Shown: positions 13,972 through 24,028 of the stretch, piece after piece
Layout of the letters: every line of letters begins with the position of its first letter
How positions within the stretch are numbered: the first letter of the stretch is position 1
DNA from: Hydrocarboniphaga effusa AP103
GTDB taxonomy: Bacteria; Pseudomonadota; Gammaproteobacteria; Nevskiales; Nevskiaceae
Assembly (NCBI RefSeq): GCF_000271305.1
Contig: NZ_AKGD01000002.1
Span: 372,001 to 436,000, forward strand
DNA length: 64,000 nt
Direction of reading: 5' to 3'
Notes under the pieces: generated by a model
Seen by the model: the letters and a program-made list of their open reading frames with translations, nothing else
What the model was told of the DNA's origin: nothing
The model's database searches: none
Program-made: the position numbers and the translations under genes

Positions 13972-15476
13972 AGTCGGTCGCGCTCAAGGCCTTGTTCGAC
14001 GGATTCGGCGCCGCCGCGCCGGATCTGAGCGTGAGCGGGCTCACGCTCGATTCGCGCGCGGTCGCGCCGGGTGACTTGTTTCTCGCCGTGCGCGGCAGTG
14101 CGGCACATGGACTCGCGCACGCGGCGCAGGCGGTGGAAAACGGAGCCGCGGCGATCGCCTGGGAGCCGGCGGGCGGCATCATGCCGCCGCAGCTCGGCGT
14201 GCCCGAGTTCGCGGTCGAATCGCTCGCACAGCGTGTCGGCGCGATCGCCTCGCGCTTCTACGGTGAGCCTTCGAAGAGCGCGTTCACGTTCGGCGTGACC
14301 GGCACCGATGGCAAGACCTCCACCGCGCATCTCGTTGCCCAAGCTTTCGATCGACTCGGCCGTCCGGCCGCGTATATCGGTACGATCGGCTACGGCCGAC
14401 TCGCCGCGCTCGCCGACGCGAGCCATACGACGCCCGATCCGGTTTCACTGCAGCGCTGGTTCGCGCAAATGGTCGAAAGCGGTTGCAGCGCCGTGTCGAT
14501 GGAAGTGTCCTCGCATGCGCTCGACCAGAACCGCGTCGGCGGCATTGCCTTCGATGCGGTGGCGCTGACGAATTTGCAGCGCGATCACCTCGACTACCAC
14601 GGCACGCTCGAGGCCTACGCGGCCGCCAAGCGCAAGCTGTTCGAGCCCGGCGACGGCCGCGTGCTGATCCTCAATCGCGACGATGCGACCGGCGCGCGCT
14701 GGATCGAAGAATTTTCGCGCCTCACGCCTCACGCCTCACGCCTCACGTGCTATGGCCTCGACGGCGACAAGCCTTCGACGCCGCGCTACGTGATCGGCCG
14801 CGAATTGAAACTGCATGGACGCGGGCTGAGCCTCGTGCTCGACACGCATGCGGGCCGCGCGCAGCTCGACGCATCGCTGCTCGGACGCTTCAATGCCTAC
14901 AACCTCATGACCGCCGCCGCTGCGCTGCTCGCAGCCGACGTGCCGCTGCAGGCCGTGGTCGAGGCGCTTTCGCAATCGCAGACAGTGCCGGGGCGTATCG
15001 AAGGTTTTCGCGGCGGCGCGGGCAAGCCGCTCGTGGTCGTCGACTACGCACATACGCCGCAGGCGCTCGAGCAGATTCTCAAGGCCGTGCGCGCGCATAC
15101 CGCCGGCAAGCTCTGGTGCGTGTTCGGTTGCGGCGGCGATCGCGACAAGGGCAAGCGTCCGTTGATGGGCGCTGCCGCTGCTGCGCATGCGGATGCGCTG
15201 ATCGTCACCGACGACAATCCGCGCACCGAATCGCCCGAGTCGATCACGCAGCAGATTCTCGAAGGTCTGCCGGCCGGCATCCAGGCGCCGGTCATTCACG
15301 ATCGCGTCGAGGCGATCCGCACAGCGGTGAATCAGGCCGGCGAACACGATGTGGTGGTCGTCGCCGGCAAGGGGCACGAGGACTATCAGATCATCGGCAC
15401 CCAGAAGCGGGCGTACTCGGATCGCCTGTTGGTCGCGCAACTGCTGGGCGGATCGACGCTCGGAGCGCGCGCATGA
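13968..15476 (+). CDS. murE: UDP-MurNAc-tripeptide synthetase MurE
   Basis: A 502-residue Mur ligase that adds meso-diaminopimelate to UDP-MurNAc-L-Ala-D-Glu. Visible motifs are the N-domain LTLDSRAVAPGDLFLA, ATP loop GVTGTDGKTST, NLQRDHLDYHG and the C-domain DDNPRTE. DNPR is the known signature for diaminopimelate rather than lysine. The start is TTG overlapping the ftsI stop; no earlier or better start is available. A GCCTCAC heptad array encodes residues 251-260 within SRLTPHASRLTCYGL, in the loop between central-domain strands. Confidence 0.95.
   Translation: MKSVALKALFDGFGAAAPDLSVSGLTLDSRAVAPGDLFLAVRGSAAHGLAHAAQAVENGAAAIAWEPAGGIMPPQLGVPEFAVESLAQRVGAIASRFYGEPSKSAFTFGVTGTDGKTSTAHLVAQAFDRLGRPAAYIGTIGYGRLAALADASHTTPDPVSLQRWFAQMVESGCSAVSMEVSSHALDQNRVGGIAFDAVALTNLQRDHLDYHGTLEAYAAAKRKLFEPGDGRVLILNRDDATGARWIEEFSRLTPHASRLTCYGLDGDKPSTPRYVIGRELKLHGRGLSLVLDTHAGRAQLDASLLGRFNAYNLMTAAAALLAADVPLQAVVEALSQSQTVPGRIEGFRGGAGKPLVVVDYAHTPQALEQILKAVRAHTAGKLWCVFGCGGDRDKGKRPLMGAAAAAHADALIVTDDNPRTESPESITQQILEGLPAGIQAPVIHDRVEAIRTAVNQAGEHDVVVVAGKGHEDYQIIGTQKRAYSDRLLVAQLLGGSTLGARA
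14719..14746 (+). repeat. Heptad array in murE (GCCTCAC type)
   Basis: Four perfect GCCTCAC units, 28 bp, in frame. The unit is identical to the one at the start of ddl (24031-24058), and both arrays are followed by GT. No inverted partner is seen in the vicinity. The array has no stop codon on this strand, but its complement reads TGA once per cycle. Confidence 0.9.
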
Positions 15477-16873
15477 AGCCGACGCTCGCCGATCTCGCAC
15501 GTCGTCTGAACGCGCCACTGAGCGGAGCCGACGCCGGCTTCTCTCGCGTGATTTCGGATACCCGCCAGTTGCAGCCGGGCGACCTGTTCGTCGCGCTCGT
15601 GGGCGAGCGTTTCGACGGTCATGATTATCTCGACGAGGCGCGCCAGCGCGGTGCGGTCGGCGCGCTCGTTTCGCGCGCCATCGACGTCGCGCTGCCGCAG
15701 GTGCTCGTCGGCGACACGCTCGCGGGCCTGCAGGATTACGCGCGCTCCTGGCGCGGCGACTACGCGCATCCGGTGGTCGCGGTGACCGGCAGCAACGGCA
15801 AGACCACGACCAAGCAGCTGCTCGCCGCGGTGCTCGCCGCGCGCGGTCCGGTGCTCGCCACCGAAGGCAATCTGAACAATCACATCGGCGTGCCGCTGAC
15901 GCTCGCGCGCCTGCGCGACGACTATGCGACCGCCGTCATCGAAATGGGCGCGAATCATCTGCACGAGATCGAGGCGCTCGCCGCGATCGCGCAGCCGCAG
16001 ATCGGCATCGTCACGCAGGCCGGCGATGCACATCTCGAAGGCTTCGGTTCGCGCGATGGCGTCGCACGCGGCAAGGGCGAGCTGTTCGCCGCGATCGCGC
16101 GGCAGCCGCAGGGCATCGCGATCATCAATGCGGACGACGTCTATGCGCCGCTGTGGTCCGCGCTCGCGGGCGGAGCACAGCAGATTCGCTTCGGCCTGTC
16201 GGCCGCTGCCGATGTGAGCGCCGACGAAATCCAGAGCTACGCGATCGACGATGGGCGCAACGGCATGCGCTTCACGCTGAGCCTGCCGAACGGCGAGGCC
16301 GAGGTGAGCCTGCCGCTGCCGGGCCGCCACAACGTGCTCAACGCACTCGCCGCCGCCGCCGCCGGTTACGCGCTCGGCCTGTCGGCCGACGTGATCGCGG
16401 CCGGCCTCGCGCAAGTGCAGGCGCCGAGCGGTCGCGTGGCCTGGAAGCGCATCGCGCCGAACGCGAGGCTCATCGACGACAGCTACAACGCCAATCCGAC
16501 CTCGCTCGCCGCCGGCCTGCAACTGCTCGCCGCGCTGCCCGGCGAGCGTTGGGCGGTGCTCGGCGGCATGGCCGAACTCGGGGCGACGGCCGAATCGCTG
16601 CATGTCGAAGCGGGCCGGAGCGCGCGTGCGCTCGGGCTCGATCGGCTTTACGTCACCGGCGCGATGTCGCCGCATTACGCAGCCGGCTTCGGCGAGGGCA
16701 CGCGCGTGTTCGCAACGCACGCGGAGCTCATCGCGGCGCTGCGGGCCGATATCGCGGCCTGCGCTTCGCCGCTGACATTGCTGGTCAAGGGCTCGCGCTC
16801 CGCGCGCATGGAGCTTGTCGTTCACGGGGTGGTTCAGGCGCCGCAAGACGGCGTCGACGGGGGAGTTCACTAA
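15473..16873 (+). CDS. murF: UDP-MurNAc-pentapeptide synthetase MurF
   Basis: A 466-residue Mur ligase that adds D-alanyl-D-alanine to the tripeptide precursor in the cytoplasm. The N-domain has [25 protein letters not shown], the ATP loop is [10 protein letters not shown], and further motifs are [24 protein letters not shown] and [11 protein letters not shown]. Length is normal (E. coli 452). The ATG overlaps the murE stop by four bases. The stop overlaps the mraY start by one base (TAATG). Confidence 0.96.
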   Translation: MKPTLADLARRLNAPLSGADAGFSRVISDTRQLQPGDLFVALVGERFDGHDYLDEARQRGAVGALVSRAIDVALPQVLVGDTLAGLQDYARSWRGDYAHPVVAVTGSNGKTTTKQLLAAVLAARGPVLATEGNLNNHIGVPLTLARLRDDYATAVIEMGANHLHEIEALAAIAQPQIGIVTQAGDAHLEGFGSRDGVARGKGELFAAIARQPQGIAIINADDVYAPLWSALAGGAQQIRFGLSAAADVSADEIQSYAIDDGRNGMRFTLSLPNGEAEVSLPLPGRHNVLNALAAAAAGYALGLSADVIAAGLAQVQAPSGRVAWKRIAPNARLIDDSYNANPTSLAAGLQLLAALPGERWAVLGGMAELGATAESLHVEAGRSARALGLDRLYVTGAMSPHYAAGFGEGTRVFATHAELIAALRADIAACASPLTLLVKGSRSARMELVVHGVVQAPQDGVDGGVH

Positions 16874-17958
16874 TGCTTTATCACTTGGCCGAAGCGCTGA
16901 AAACGCATATCAGCGGCTTCAATGTGTTCGGCTATCTGACCGTGCGCGCGATTCTCGGCGTGCTGACGTCGCTGATCTTTTCGTTCACGTTCGGGCCGCT
17001 GCTGATCCGCAAGCTGCACGACTTCAAGTTCGGCCAGGTCATTCGCGAAGTCGGGCCGAAGTCGCACCAGGCCAAGACCGGCACGCCGACGATGGGCGGT
17101 GTGCTGATCCTTGCCGCGATCAGCGTCGCCACGCTGTTGTGGGCCGATCTGTCGAACCGCTTCGTCTGGTTCGCGCTGATCGTGACGGTGGCGTTCGGGC
17201 TCGTCGGATTCGCCGACGACTACATCAAGATCAAGTACCGCCGCAATCTCGGCTTGACCGCGAAGCAGAAGTATTTCTGGCTTTCGCTGGCCGGCTTCGG
17301 CACCTCGATCGCGATCTACCTGACCGCCAAGACGCCGGCCGAGACGCTGCTGATCGTGCCGATGCTCAAGGACGTGGCCTTGCCGCTCGGCGGCTTCTTC
17401 GTGATCTGGGCGTATCTGGTCATCGTCGGCACCAGCAACGCGGTGAATCTGACCGATGGCCTCGACGGCCTCGCGATCATGCCCTGCGTGCTCGTCGCTT
17501 CGGCGCTCGCGGTGTTCTCGTACTGCACGGGCAACGTGAAGTTCGCCAACTACCTGGGCATTCCGTACATCGCCGGCGTCGGCGAACTGGCGATCTTCTG
17601 CACCGCGATCGGCGGTGCGGGCCTGGGTTTTCTGTGGTTCAACGCGTATCCGGCGCAGGTGTTCATGGGCGACGTCGGCGCGCTCGCGCTCGGCGCGGCG
17701 CTCGGCGTGGTGGCGGTGCTCGTGCGCCAGGAACTCGTGCTCGTGATCATGGGCGGCGTGTTCGTCGCCGAAACCCTGTCGGTGATGATCCAGGTCGGCT
17801 ATTTCAAGTGGTCGGGCGGCAAGCGCATCTTCCGCATGGCCCCGCTGCACCATCACTACGAACTCAAGGGCTGGCCCGAGCCCAAGATCATCGTGCGCTT
17901 CTGGATCGTCACGCTGATTCTGGTGCTGATCGGACTGTCGACGCTCAAGATCAGGTAA
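16873..17958 (+). CDS. mraY: Phospho-MurNAc-pentapeptide translocase MraY
   Basis: A 361-residue inner-membrane enzyme with about ten helices. It transfers phospho-MurNAc-pentapeptide to undecaprenyl phosphate to make lipid I. Catalytic and signature segments are [14 protein letters not shown], the Asp pair in [33 protein letters not shown] and the histidine-rich [12 protein letters not shown]. Length matches E. coli MraY (360). One-base overlaps on both sides with murF and murD. Confidence 0.97.
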   Translation: MLYHLAEALKTHISGFNVFGYLTVRAILGVLTSLIFSFTFGPLLIRKLHDFKFGQVIREVGPKSHQAKTGTPTMGGVLILAAISVATLLWADLSNRFVWFALIVTVAFGLVGFADDYIKIKYRRNLGLTAKQKYFWLSLAGFGTSIAIYLTAKTPAETLLIVPMLKDVALPLGGFFVIWAYLVIVGTSNAVNLTDGLDGLAIMPCVLVASALAVFSYCTGNVKFANYLGIPYIAGVGELAIFCTAIGGAGLGFLWFNAYPAQVFMGDVGALALGAALGVVAVLVRQELVLVIMGGVFVAETLSVMIQVGYFKWSGGKRIFRMAPLHHHYELKGWPEPKIIVRFWIVTLILVLIGLSTLKIR

Positions 17959-19370
17959 TGAAAGCCGTGAGACGAGAGACGGGAGACGGAAGACGCTATG
18001 CAGGCCAGCGCATGCTGGTCGTGGGTCTCGGCGCGTCCGGCGTTTCGGCTTTGCGCTATCTCGCGCGCGAGGGCGCTGAACTTGTCGTCACCGATTCGCG
18101 TGAGGCGCCAGCTGGGATCGAACAGTTGCGCAGCGAGTTTTTCGATGTCGAATTCCATCTGGGCGAATTCAGGGCTTCGACGTCTGCCGTCTCCCGTCTC
18201 CCGTCTCCCGGTTTCAGCGCGGCCGTGGTGTCTCCGGGTGTTTCGCTGGACGAGCCCTTCGTGCGCGAACTCATCGCGGCCGGTGTTCCGGTGATCGGTG
18301 ACATCGAGCTGTTCGCGCGTGAGGCCGACGCACCGGTGATCGGGATCACGGGATCGAACGGCAAGAGCACGGTCACCACGCTCGTCTACGAGATGGCGAA
18401 GGCCGCGGGCCTGCGTGTGGCGGTCGGCGGCAATCTCGGCGTGCCGGCACTCGATCTGCTCGCGAGCGACTGCGAGCTCTACGTGCTCGAACTCTCGAGC
18501 TTCCAGCTCGAAACCACCTACACGCTCAAGCTGCGCGCGGCCGCGAACCTGAATCTCTCGCAGGATCATCTCGATCGTCACGGAACGATGGAGCATTACG
18601 CCGCGGTCAAGGCGCGCATTTTCGCGCACTGTGAAACCGCGGTGGTCAATCGGCAGGACGAACTGGTGATGCGTTATGCCGGGAGACGGGAGACGGGAGA
18701 CGGGAGACGTTGGGTCAGTTTCGGACTCGATGCAGCAACTGATGGCGATTACGGCATTGGGATGAGCGAGGGTGATATCTGGTTGATGGCGCCGGGCGCA
18801 GACGCCGTCCCGTCTCCCGTCTCCCGTCTCTCGTCTCTCCGCATCCAAGGCCTGCACAATGCAGCCAACGCACTCGCCGCGCTCGCGCTTGCGGATGCGG
18901 CCGGCATCGCGCGCGAACACAGCCTGCGCGCATTGACCGAATTCGCGGGCTTGCCGCATCGCTGCGCGTTCGTTGCCGAGAGCCACGGCGTGGTCTGGCT
19001 CGACGATTCCAAGGGCACCAACGTCGGTGCGACGCTCGCCGCCCTTCAAGGTTTGTCGGGGCCGATCGTCTGGCTCGGCGGCGGGCAGGGCAAGGGGCAG
19101 GATTTTTCTCCGCTCGCCGAACCGCTTGCACAGAAGGGCCGCGCTGCGGTGCTGTTCGGCCAGGACGCGCAGGCGATCGAAGACGCCATTCTCGGTGCGC
19201 TGCCGGTGTATCGCGAGGCCGATCTGCAGGCTTCGGTGCTGCGTGCGCGATCGCTCGCACAAGCGGGTGACCGCGTATTGCTGTCGCCGGCCTGCGCGAG
19301 CCTCGATCAATTCAGGAACTACGTCGAACGCGGCCAGCGCTTCGCGCAGGCGGTGAAGGCACTCGCATGA
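17958..19370 (+). CDS. murD: UDP-MurNAc-L-alanine:D-glutamate ligase MurD
   Basis: A 470-residue Mur ligase that adds D-glutamate. Conserved parts are the N-domain MLVVGLGASGVSALRYL, ATP loop GITGSNGKSTVTTL, ELSSFQLE, LNLSQDHLDRHG and the C-domain DDSKGTNVGAT. Four heptad arrays are embedded in frame at about residues 4-13, 75-84, 242-251 and 285-294. They read as RRETGDGRR or SRLPSPVSR. They fall at the N-terminus and in loops; all recognisable catalytic motifs are intact and there is no frameshift. The gene is therefore probably functional, about 30 residues longer than E. coli MurD (438). Overlaps mraY by one base and ftsW by four. Confidence 0.95.
   Translation: MKAVRRETGDGRRYAGQRMLVVGLGASGVSALRYLAREGAELVVTDSREAPAGIEQLRSEFFDVEFHLGEFRASTSAVSRLPSPGFSAAVVSPGVSLDEPFVRELIAAGVPVIGDIELFAREADAPVIGITGSNGKSTVTTLVYEMAKAAGLRVAVGGNLGVPALDLLASDCELYVLELSSFQLETTYTLKLRAAANLNLSQDHLDRHGTMEHYAAVKARIFAHCETAVVNRQDELVMRYAGRRETGDGRRWVSFGLDAATDGDYGIGMSEGDIWLMAPGADAVPSPVSRLSSLRIQGLHNAANALAALALADAAGIAREHSLRALTEFAGLPHRCAFVAESHGVVWLDDSKGTNVGATLAALQGLSGPIVWLGGGQGKGQDFSPLAEPLAQKGRAAVLFGQDAQAIEDAILGALPVYREADLQASVLRARSLAQAGDRVLLSPACASLDQFRNYVERGQRFAQAVKALA
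17967..17994 (+). repeat. Heptad array at the start of murD (left arm, pair 1)
   Basis: Units GTGAGAC, GAGAGAC, GGGAGAC and GGAAGAC, 28 bp, begin three codons after the murD ATG. The likely ancestral start region is the downstream MLVVGLGASG, so the array forms most of an N-terminal extension. The reverse arm lies at 18182-18209. Confidence 0.85.
18182..18209 (+). repeat. Heptad array in murD (right arm, pair 1)
   Basis: One GTCTGCC and three perfect GTCTCCC units, 28 bp. Complementary to the array at 17967-17994, with 187 bp of conserved MurD coding sequence between. Encodes SRLPSPG-like residues in the N-terminal domain. Confidence 0.88.
18681..18708 (+). repeat. Heptad array in murD (left arm, pair 2)
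   Basis: Four perfect GGGAGAC units, 28 bp, encoding GRRETGDGRR in the central domain. The reverse arm is at 18811-18838, with 102 bp of ordinary MurD sequence (WVSFGLDAATDGDYGI...) between. Confidence 0.9.
18811..18838 (+). repeat. Heptad array in murD (right arm, pair 2)
   Basis: Units CGTCTCC, CGTCTCC, CGTCTCT and CGTCTCT, 28 bp, encoding PSPVSRLSS just before the conserved IQGLHNAANALAA motif. Complementary to 18681-18708. Confidence 0.88.
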
Positions 19371-20632
19371 TCACGCTCGCACAAAAGTTCTTCACGCTCC
19401 CGCGTGCGCGCGTCGGACTCGATGGGCCGATGTTCGCGGGCATCGCGCTGCTACTGTCCTGGGGCCTGGTCATGGTGGCCTCGGCGTCGGTCGCGCAGGC
19501 CGAGAAGATGACCGGCGCTCCGTTCCACTACTTCTGGCGCCAGCTGCTGTTCGTCGGCATCGGCGGCGTGGCCGCGTTCGGCGCGTTTCTGGTGCCGATG
19601 CATTTCTGGGAGCGCAAGAGCGCGCTGATCGCGATCAGCGCGGTGGCGCTGCTCGTGCTCGTGCTGATCCCGGGCATCGGCATCAAGGTCAATGCGGCGC
19701 GTCGCTGGATCGACCTCGGCTTCATTCGCATGCAGCCTTCGGAGCTCGCGCGCCTCGCGCTGATCGTGTACCTGTCCGGCTACATCGTGCGCCGTCAGGC
19801 GCGCTTGCAGAACGAATGGCGTGGTTTGCTGCTGCCGTTCCTGCCACTGCTGGTCGCCGGCGCGCTGCTGATTCTGGAGCCGGATTTCGGCGCCACCGTG
19901 ATCCTGCTGACGGTGGCTTTCGTCATGCTGTTTCTCGGCGGCGCGAAGCTCTGGCACCTGCTCGTGCTGATGGTCACGGGCATCAGCGCACTGACCTTCG
20001 TGGCTTTCGCGGAAGCCTACCGCGTGCGCCGGATGATGAGCTTCACGGACCCCTTCGCCGACATCAACAACAGTGGCTGGCAGCTCGCCAATTCGCTCAT
20101 CGCAGTCGGCCGCGGCGAGTGGACCGGCGTCGGTCTGGGCAACAGCATCCAGAAGCTGCTGTACCTGCCCGAAATGCACACCGATTTCATCTTCGCGATC
20201 CTGGCGGAGGAATTCGGCCTGCTCGGCGTGCTCGTGCTGATCGGTCTGTTCGCGCTGGTGGTCTGGCGCGGTTTCGTCATCGGTGGCCGCGCCGAAGCAG
20301 CGGGCGAGCGCTTCAAGGCTTACGTCTGCTACGGCTTGTCGACCTGGCTCGGACTGCAGGCGCTCATCAACATGTGCGTGAACATGGGCGCGCTGCCTAC
20401 CAAGGGGCTCACGCTTCCCTTGATCAGTTACGGCGGCGCTTCGCTGATCTGTGTGCTCGTCATGCTCGCGCTGATCCTGCGCGTCGATTACGAGAATCGC
20501 CTGCTCTCCGCGGACGGAAGACGGGACACAGGGGACGGGAGACGTAGAAGCACCGCCTCCGCGCGCGCCGATGAAGCTTTTGCGGCTTCCGTCTCCCGTT
20601 CCGCGCCTCTCGATATCGGAGGCGCCCCATGA
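19367..20632 (+). CDS. ftsW: Peptidoglycan glycosyltransferase FtsW
   Basis: A 421-residue SEDS-family inner-membrane protein with about ten helices. It polymerises septal glycan strands together with FtsI. SEDS signatures include GIKVNAARRWIDLGFIRMQPSE (shown split as GIKVNAARRWIDL and RMQPSE), EPDFGATVILL, LYLPEMHTDFIFAILAEE and LPLISYGGASLI. Conserved sequence ends at VDYENRLL. The last 40 or so residues are a low-complexity tail made from degenerate heptads (SADGRRDTGDGRRRS). The ATG overlaps the murD stop, and the stop overlaps the murG ATG. Confidence 0.96.
   Translation: MITLAQKFFTLPRARVGLDGPMFAGIALLLSWGLVMVASASVAQAEKMTGAPFHYFWRQLLFVGIGGVAAFGAFLVPMHFWERKSALIAISAVALLVLVLIPGIGIKVNAARRWIDLGFIRMQPSELARLALIVYLSGYIVRRQARLQNEWRGLLLPFLPLLVAGALLILEPDFGATVILLTVAFVMLFLGGAKLWHLLVLMVTGISALTFVAFAEAYRVRRMMSFTDPFADINNSGWQLANSLIAVGRGEWTGVGLGNSIQKLLYLPEMHTDFIFAILAEEFGLLGVLVLIGLFALVVWRGFVIGGRAEAAGERFKAYVCYGLSTWLGLQALINMCVNMGALPTKGLTLPLISYGGASLICVLVMLALILRVDYENRLLSADGRRDTGDGRRRSTASARADEAFAASVSRSAPLDIGGAP
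20516..20543 (+). repeat. Degenerate heptad array in the ftsW tail (left arm)
   Basis: Units GGAAGAC, GGGACAC, AGGGGAC and GGGAGAC, followed by GTAGAAGC. The complement of GGGAGACGTAGAAGC matches the right-arm entry of the ptsH-ptsI element (GCTTCTACGTCTCCC). This shows shared sequence beyond the heptads. Confidence 0.75.
20588..20601 (+). repeat. Short heptad remnant in the ftsW tail (right arm)
   Basis: About two units (TCCGTCTCCCGTTCC region), preceded by GCTTTTGCGGCT. In opposite orientation to 20516-20543, 44 bp away, so the two form a partial inverted pair within the ftsW C-terminal tail. Confidence 0.65.
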
Positions 20633-21696
20633 ACGTGATGATCATGGCCGGCGGCACCGGTGGTCACGTGTTCCCCGCGCTCGCGGTCGCGCACGAGCTG
20701 CGCGCACGCGGGCACGAGATCGTCTGGATGGGCGCGCCCGATTCGTTCGAAGCGCGCACTGTCGTTCCGCAAGGTTTCGAGCTCGAAACCATCGACGTGC
20801 GCGGCCTGCGCGGCAAAGGCTGGAAGACCTTGATCGGCGCTCCGCTGCTGATCTGGAAGGCGGTGAGCCAGGCACGCGGCATCATTCGTCGCCGGCGGCC
20901 CGACGTGGTGCTCGGCATGGGCGGTTTCGCGAGCGGGCCGGGCGGCCTGGCTGCGCGTCTGGCGCGCGTGCCGCTGGTGATTCACGAGCAGAATGCGGCG
21001 CCGGGCCTCACCAATCGTTGCCTGGCGATGATCTCGAACAAGGTGCTCGAAGCGTTTCCTCGCACGTTCCGCCAGGCGACCACGGTCGGCAACCCGGTGC
21101 GCGCCGCGATCGCAGAACTGCCCGCACCTGAAGAACGCCTGCCCGAGCGCCAGCAGCCGCTGCGCGTGCTCGTGCTCGGCGGCAGCCAGGGCGCGCGCGC
21201 GCTCAACGAACTCGTGCCCGCCGCGCTCGCGCTGCTGCCCGATACGCAGCGTCCGCAGATTCGCCATCAGGCCGGTCGCACCTACGACGTCGCCCGCGCG
21301 GCGTACGCCAATGCAGGCGTGGTGGCGCGCATCGAATCCTTCATCGACGACATGCCGTCTGCCTATGCCTGGGCCGATCTGGTCGTCTGCCGTTCGGGTG
21401 CTTCGACGATCGCCGAACTCTGCGCGGCCGGCTGCGCCTCGGTGCTGGTGCCGTTTCCGCATGCGGTCGACGATCACCAGACCGCCAACGGCCGCTATCT
21501 TGCCGATGCCGGCGCGGCCGTGTTGATACAGGAACGCGAACTCGATGCCGAGAGCCTCGCGGCGTTGCTGCGCGATCTGCTCGGCAATCGCGCCAAATTG
21601 CTGCAGATGGCGCAGGCCGCGCGCTCCAAGGCCTGGCCGCAGGCCACGCGCGAGATCGCGCACGAAGTGCTCACCGCGGGAGGCCAGGCATGGTGA
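20629..21696 (+). CDS. murG: Undecaprenyl-PP-MurNAc-pentapeptide GlcNAc transferase MurG
   Basis: A 355-residue peripheral-membrane GT-B glycosyltransferase that converts lipid I to lipid II. The glycine-rich loops [17 protein letters not shown] and [11 protein letters not shown] are near the N-terminus. [12 protein letters not shown] and [14 protein letters not shown] follow. The UDP-GlcNAc site is [15 protein letters not shown]. Length equals E. coli MurG (355). ATGA overlap with ftsW; the last seven bases overlap murC. Confidence 0.97.
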   Translation: MNVMIMAGGTGGHVFPALAVAHELRARGHEIVWMGAPDSFEARTVVPQGFELETIDVRGLRGKGWKTLIGAPLLIWKAVSQARGIIRRRRPDVVLGMGGFASGPGGLAARLARVPLVIHEQNAAPGLTNRCLAMISNKVLEAFPRTFRQATTVGNPVRAAIAELPAPEERLPERQQPLRVLVLGGSQGARALNELVPAALALLPDTQRPQIRHQAGRTYDVARAAYANAGVVARIESFIDDMPSAYAWADLVVCRSGASTIAELCAAGCASVLVPFPHAVDDHQTANGRYLADAGAAVLIQERELDAESLAALLRDLLGNRAKLLQMAQAARSKAWPQATREIAHEVLTAGGQAW

Positions 21697-23120
21697 ACGC
21701 CAGTTTCACGTCGTCGCTTTCGCAGATGCGTCGCGTGCGTCGCGTGCACATGCTCGGCATCGGTGGATCGGGCATGGCCGGCATCGCCGAAGTGCTGCTC
21801 AACCTGGGCTACCGAGTCTCGGGTACCGATCTGAAGGAATCGGCGGCGACGCGCCGGCTGGCTTCGCTCGGCGCGCAGATTTTCTTCGGTCACGCCGAAC
21901 AGAACACCGAAGGTGCGGACGTGGTGGTCTGCTCGACGGCGGTGAAGGCGAGCAATCCCGAAGTCGCCTACGCGCATGCGCATCGCATTCCGGTCGTGCG
22001 CCGTGCCGAGATGCTTGCCGAGCTCATGCGCTTTCGCTATGGCATCGCGATCGCCGGCACGCACGGCAAGACCACCACCACGAGTCTGGTCGCGGCGGTG
22101 CTCGCCGAAGGCGGGCTCGATCCGACCTTCGTCGTCGGTGGCAAGGTCAAGAGCGCGGACACCAACGCGCGCCTCGGCGCCGGCCACTATCTCGTCGCCG
22201 AAGCGGACGAGAGCGATGCCTCGTTCCTGCATCTGTCTCCGCTGATGGCGGCGGTGACGAACATCGATGCCGATCATCTCGAAACCTACGGCGGCGACTT
22301 CAACACGCTCAAGGACACCTTCATCGAGTTTCTGCACCGGCTGCCGTTCTACGGCCTCGCGGTGCTGTGCATCGACGATCCGGTGATCGCCGAGCTGATC
22401 ACCGAAATCGGCCGGCCGACGCTGACCTATGGCCTCGGCGAAGAGGCCGACGTACGCGCGGTGAACATTCGCGCGGTCGGCAGCGGGCACGATTTCGATC
22501 TCGTCACGCGCGAAGGCTTGCGCGCCGAACTGCATCTGAATCTGCCGGGCCTTCACAACGTGCAGAACGCACTCGCGGCGATCGCGATCGGCCTCGAACT
22601 CGGCGTGAGCGTGGAGGCGATCCGCAAGGCGTTTCTCGAGTTCCAGGGCATCGGTCGTCGTTGCGAGCCGCATGGACTCGTCGCGCTGCCCAAAGGCGGC
22701 AGCGCGCTCGTGGTCGACGATTACGGCCATCATCCGCGCGAGATCGCGGCGACCTTCCAGGCCATGCGCGCCGCGCATCCGCAGCGCCGGCTGGTGGTGG
22801 CGTTCCAGCCGCATCGCTACACGCGGACGCGTGATCTGTTCGACGACTTCTGCCTGATCCTGTCGGAGGCCGACGGGCTGCTGCTGACCGAGGTCTATGC
22901 GGCCGGCGAAGAACAGATCGCCAATGCAGACAGCCGCTCGCTCGCGCGCTGCGTGCGTTCGCGTGGCAAGGTCGAACCGGTGTTCGTGAAGACGGTCGCC
23001 GACTTGCCCGATGCGCTCGCCGGCGTGCTGCAGGACGGCGATCTGCTGCTGACGCTCGGAGCGGGCGACATCGGCGGCTTGCCGGCCACGCTGATCAAGC
23101 AATTCGGAGTGCCGGCGTGA
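21690..23120 (+). CDS. murC: UDP-MurNAc:L-alanine ligase MurC
   Basis: A 476-residue Mur ligase adding the first peptide residue. Motifs are [22 protein letters not shown] (in two parts: [16 protein letters not shown] and LLNLGY), ATP loop [46 protein letters not shown] and [12 protein letters not shown]. All are typical of MurC. The ATG is within the end of murG. The stop overlaps the GTG start of murB. Confidence 0.97.
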   Translation: MVNASFTSSLSQMRRVRRVHMLGIGGSGMAGIAEVLLNLGYRVSGTDLKESAATRRLASLGAQIFFGHAEQNTEGADVVVCSTAVKASNPEVAYAHAHRIPVVRRAEMLAELMRFRYGIAIAGTHGKTTTTSLVAAVLAEGGLDPTFVVGGKVKSADTNARLGAGHYLVAEADESDASFLHLSPLMAAVTNIDADHLETYGGDFNTLKDTFIEFLHRLPFYGLAVLCIDDPVIAELITEIGRPTLTYGLGEEADVRAVNIRAVGSGHDFDLVTREGLRAELHLNLPGLHNVQNALAAIAIGLELGVSVEAIRKAFLEFQGIGRRCEPHGLVALPKGGSALVVDDYGHHPREIAATFQAMRAAHPQRRLVVAFQPHRYTRTRDLFDDFCLILSEADGLLLTEVYAAGEEQIANADSRSLARCVRSRGKVEPVFVKTVADLPDALAGVLQDGDLLLTLGAGDIGGLPATLIKQFGVPA

Positions 23121-24028
23121 GCCGCGCTGCGAGCCCCTCGTCACGGCAAAGCGTGCGCGGCGAACTGCGCGAACGCGAGCCTTTGTCGCAGCACACGAGC
23201 TGGCGCGTGGGCGGGCCGGCCGATCGCTTCTTCGAACCGGCCGATCGCGACGACCTGCTGCAGTTCATCGCGCGCCTGCCGGCGAAAGAGCCGGTGCTCT
23301 GGCTCGGGCTCGGCAGCAATCTGCTCGTGCGCGATGGTGGCTTTCGCGGCACCGTCATTTCGCTGCACGGCGCGCTCGATGGCCTGGTCTCGGCCGGCGA
23401 CTTCGAGATCTACGCCGAAGCCGGCGTGCATTGCGCGCGGCTCGCCAAGTTCGCCCAGCAGCACAAGCGCGCGGGGCTCGGTTTCATGGCCGGCATTCCG
23501 GGCACCGTCGGTGGCGCGCTGGCGATGAACGCAGGCGCCTGGGGCGGCGAAACCTGGCCGCAGGTGATCGCGGTCGAAGCCGTGTTTCGCGGTGGCCGTG
23601 CCGAATGGCTGGAGCCGCACGACTTTTCGTGGAGCTATCGCCATGTCGATCTGCCGAATGGCTTCCTCGGCTTTCTCGGCGCGCGCCTGCGCGTGGCGAA
23701 CGACGAGCACGGCGAGCACGAACGCGTGACGCGCGAATGGCTCGCGCGCCGCAAGGCCACGCAGCCGGTCGGCAAGCCGACGGCGGGCAGCACCTTCCGC
23801 AATCCGCCGGGCGATCACGCGGCCCGGCTCATCGAGTGCTGCGGGCTCAAGGGCGCGCGCATCGGCGGAGCGGAAGTGTCGAAGCTGCACGCCAATTTCA
23901 TCGTCACCGACGAAGGCGCCAAGGCGTCCGACGTGGAGTCGCTCATCGAACACATTCGAAACACGGTGCGCGCGCAGAGCGGCATCGATCTGCATCCCGA
24001 AGTTCGAGTCGTAGGAGAGCCGCTGTGA
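23117..24028 (+). CDS. murB: UDP-N-acetylenolpyruvoylglucosamine reductase MurB
   Basis: A 303-residue FAD- and NADPH-dependent reductase that forms UDP-MurNAc. FAD-binding signatures are [32 protein letters not shown] and [20 protein letters not shown] (20 residues). The catalytic serine is in [20 protein letters not shown]. This is the shorter MurB type rather than the 342-residue E. coli type, and it lies inside the dcw cluster between murC and ddl. GTG start overlapping murC. Confidence 0.95.
   Translation: MSRAASPSSRQSVRGELREREPLSQHTSWRVGGPADRFFEPADRDDLLQFIARLPAKEPVLWLGLGSNLLVRDGGFRGTVISLHGALDGLVSAGDFEIYAEAGVHCARLAKFAQQHKRAGLGFMAGIPGTVGGALAMNAGAWGGETWPQVIAVEAVFRGGRAEWLEPHDFSWSYRHVDLPNGFLGFLGARLRVANDEHGEHERVTREWLARRKATQPVGKPTAGSTFRNPPGDHAARLIECCGLKGARIGGAEVSKLHANFIVTDEGAKASDVESLIEHIRNTVRAQSGIDLHPEVRVVGEPL

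Noticed and set aside
17958-19370. murD as a pseudogene broken by repeats
   Set aside because: The frame is open throughout, all Mur-ligase motifs are present, and flanking overlaps with mraY and ftsW are kept.
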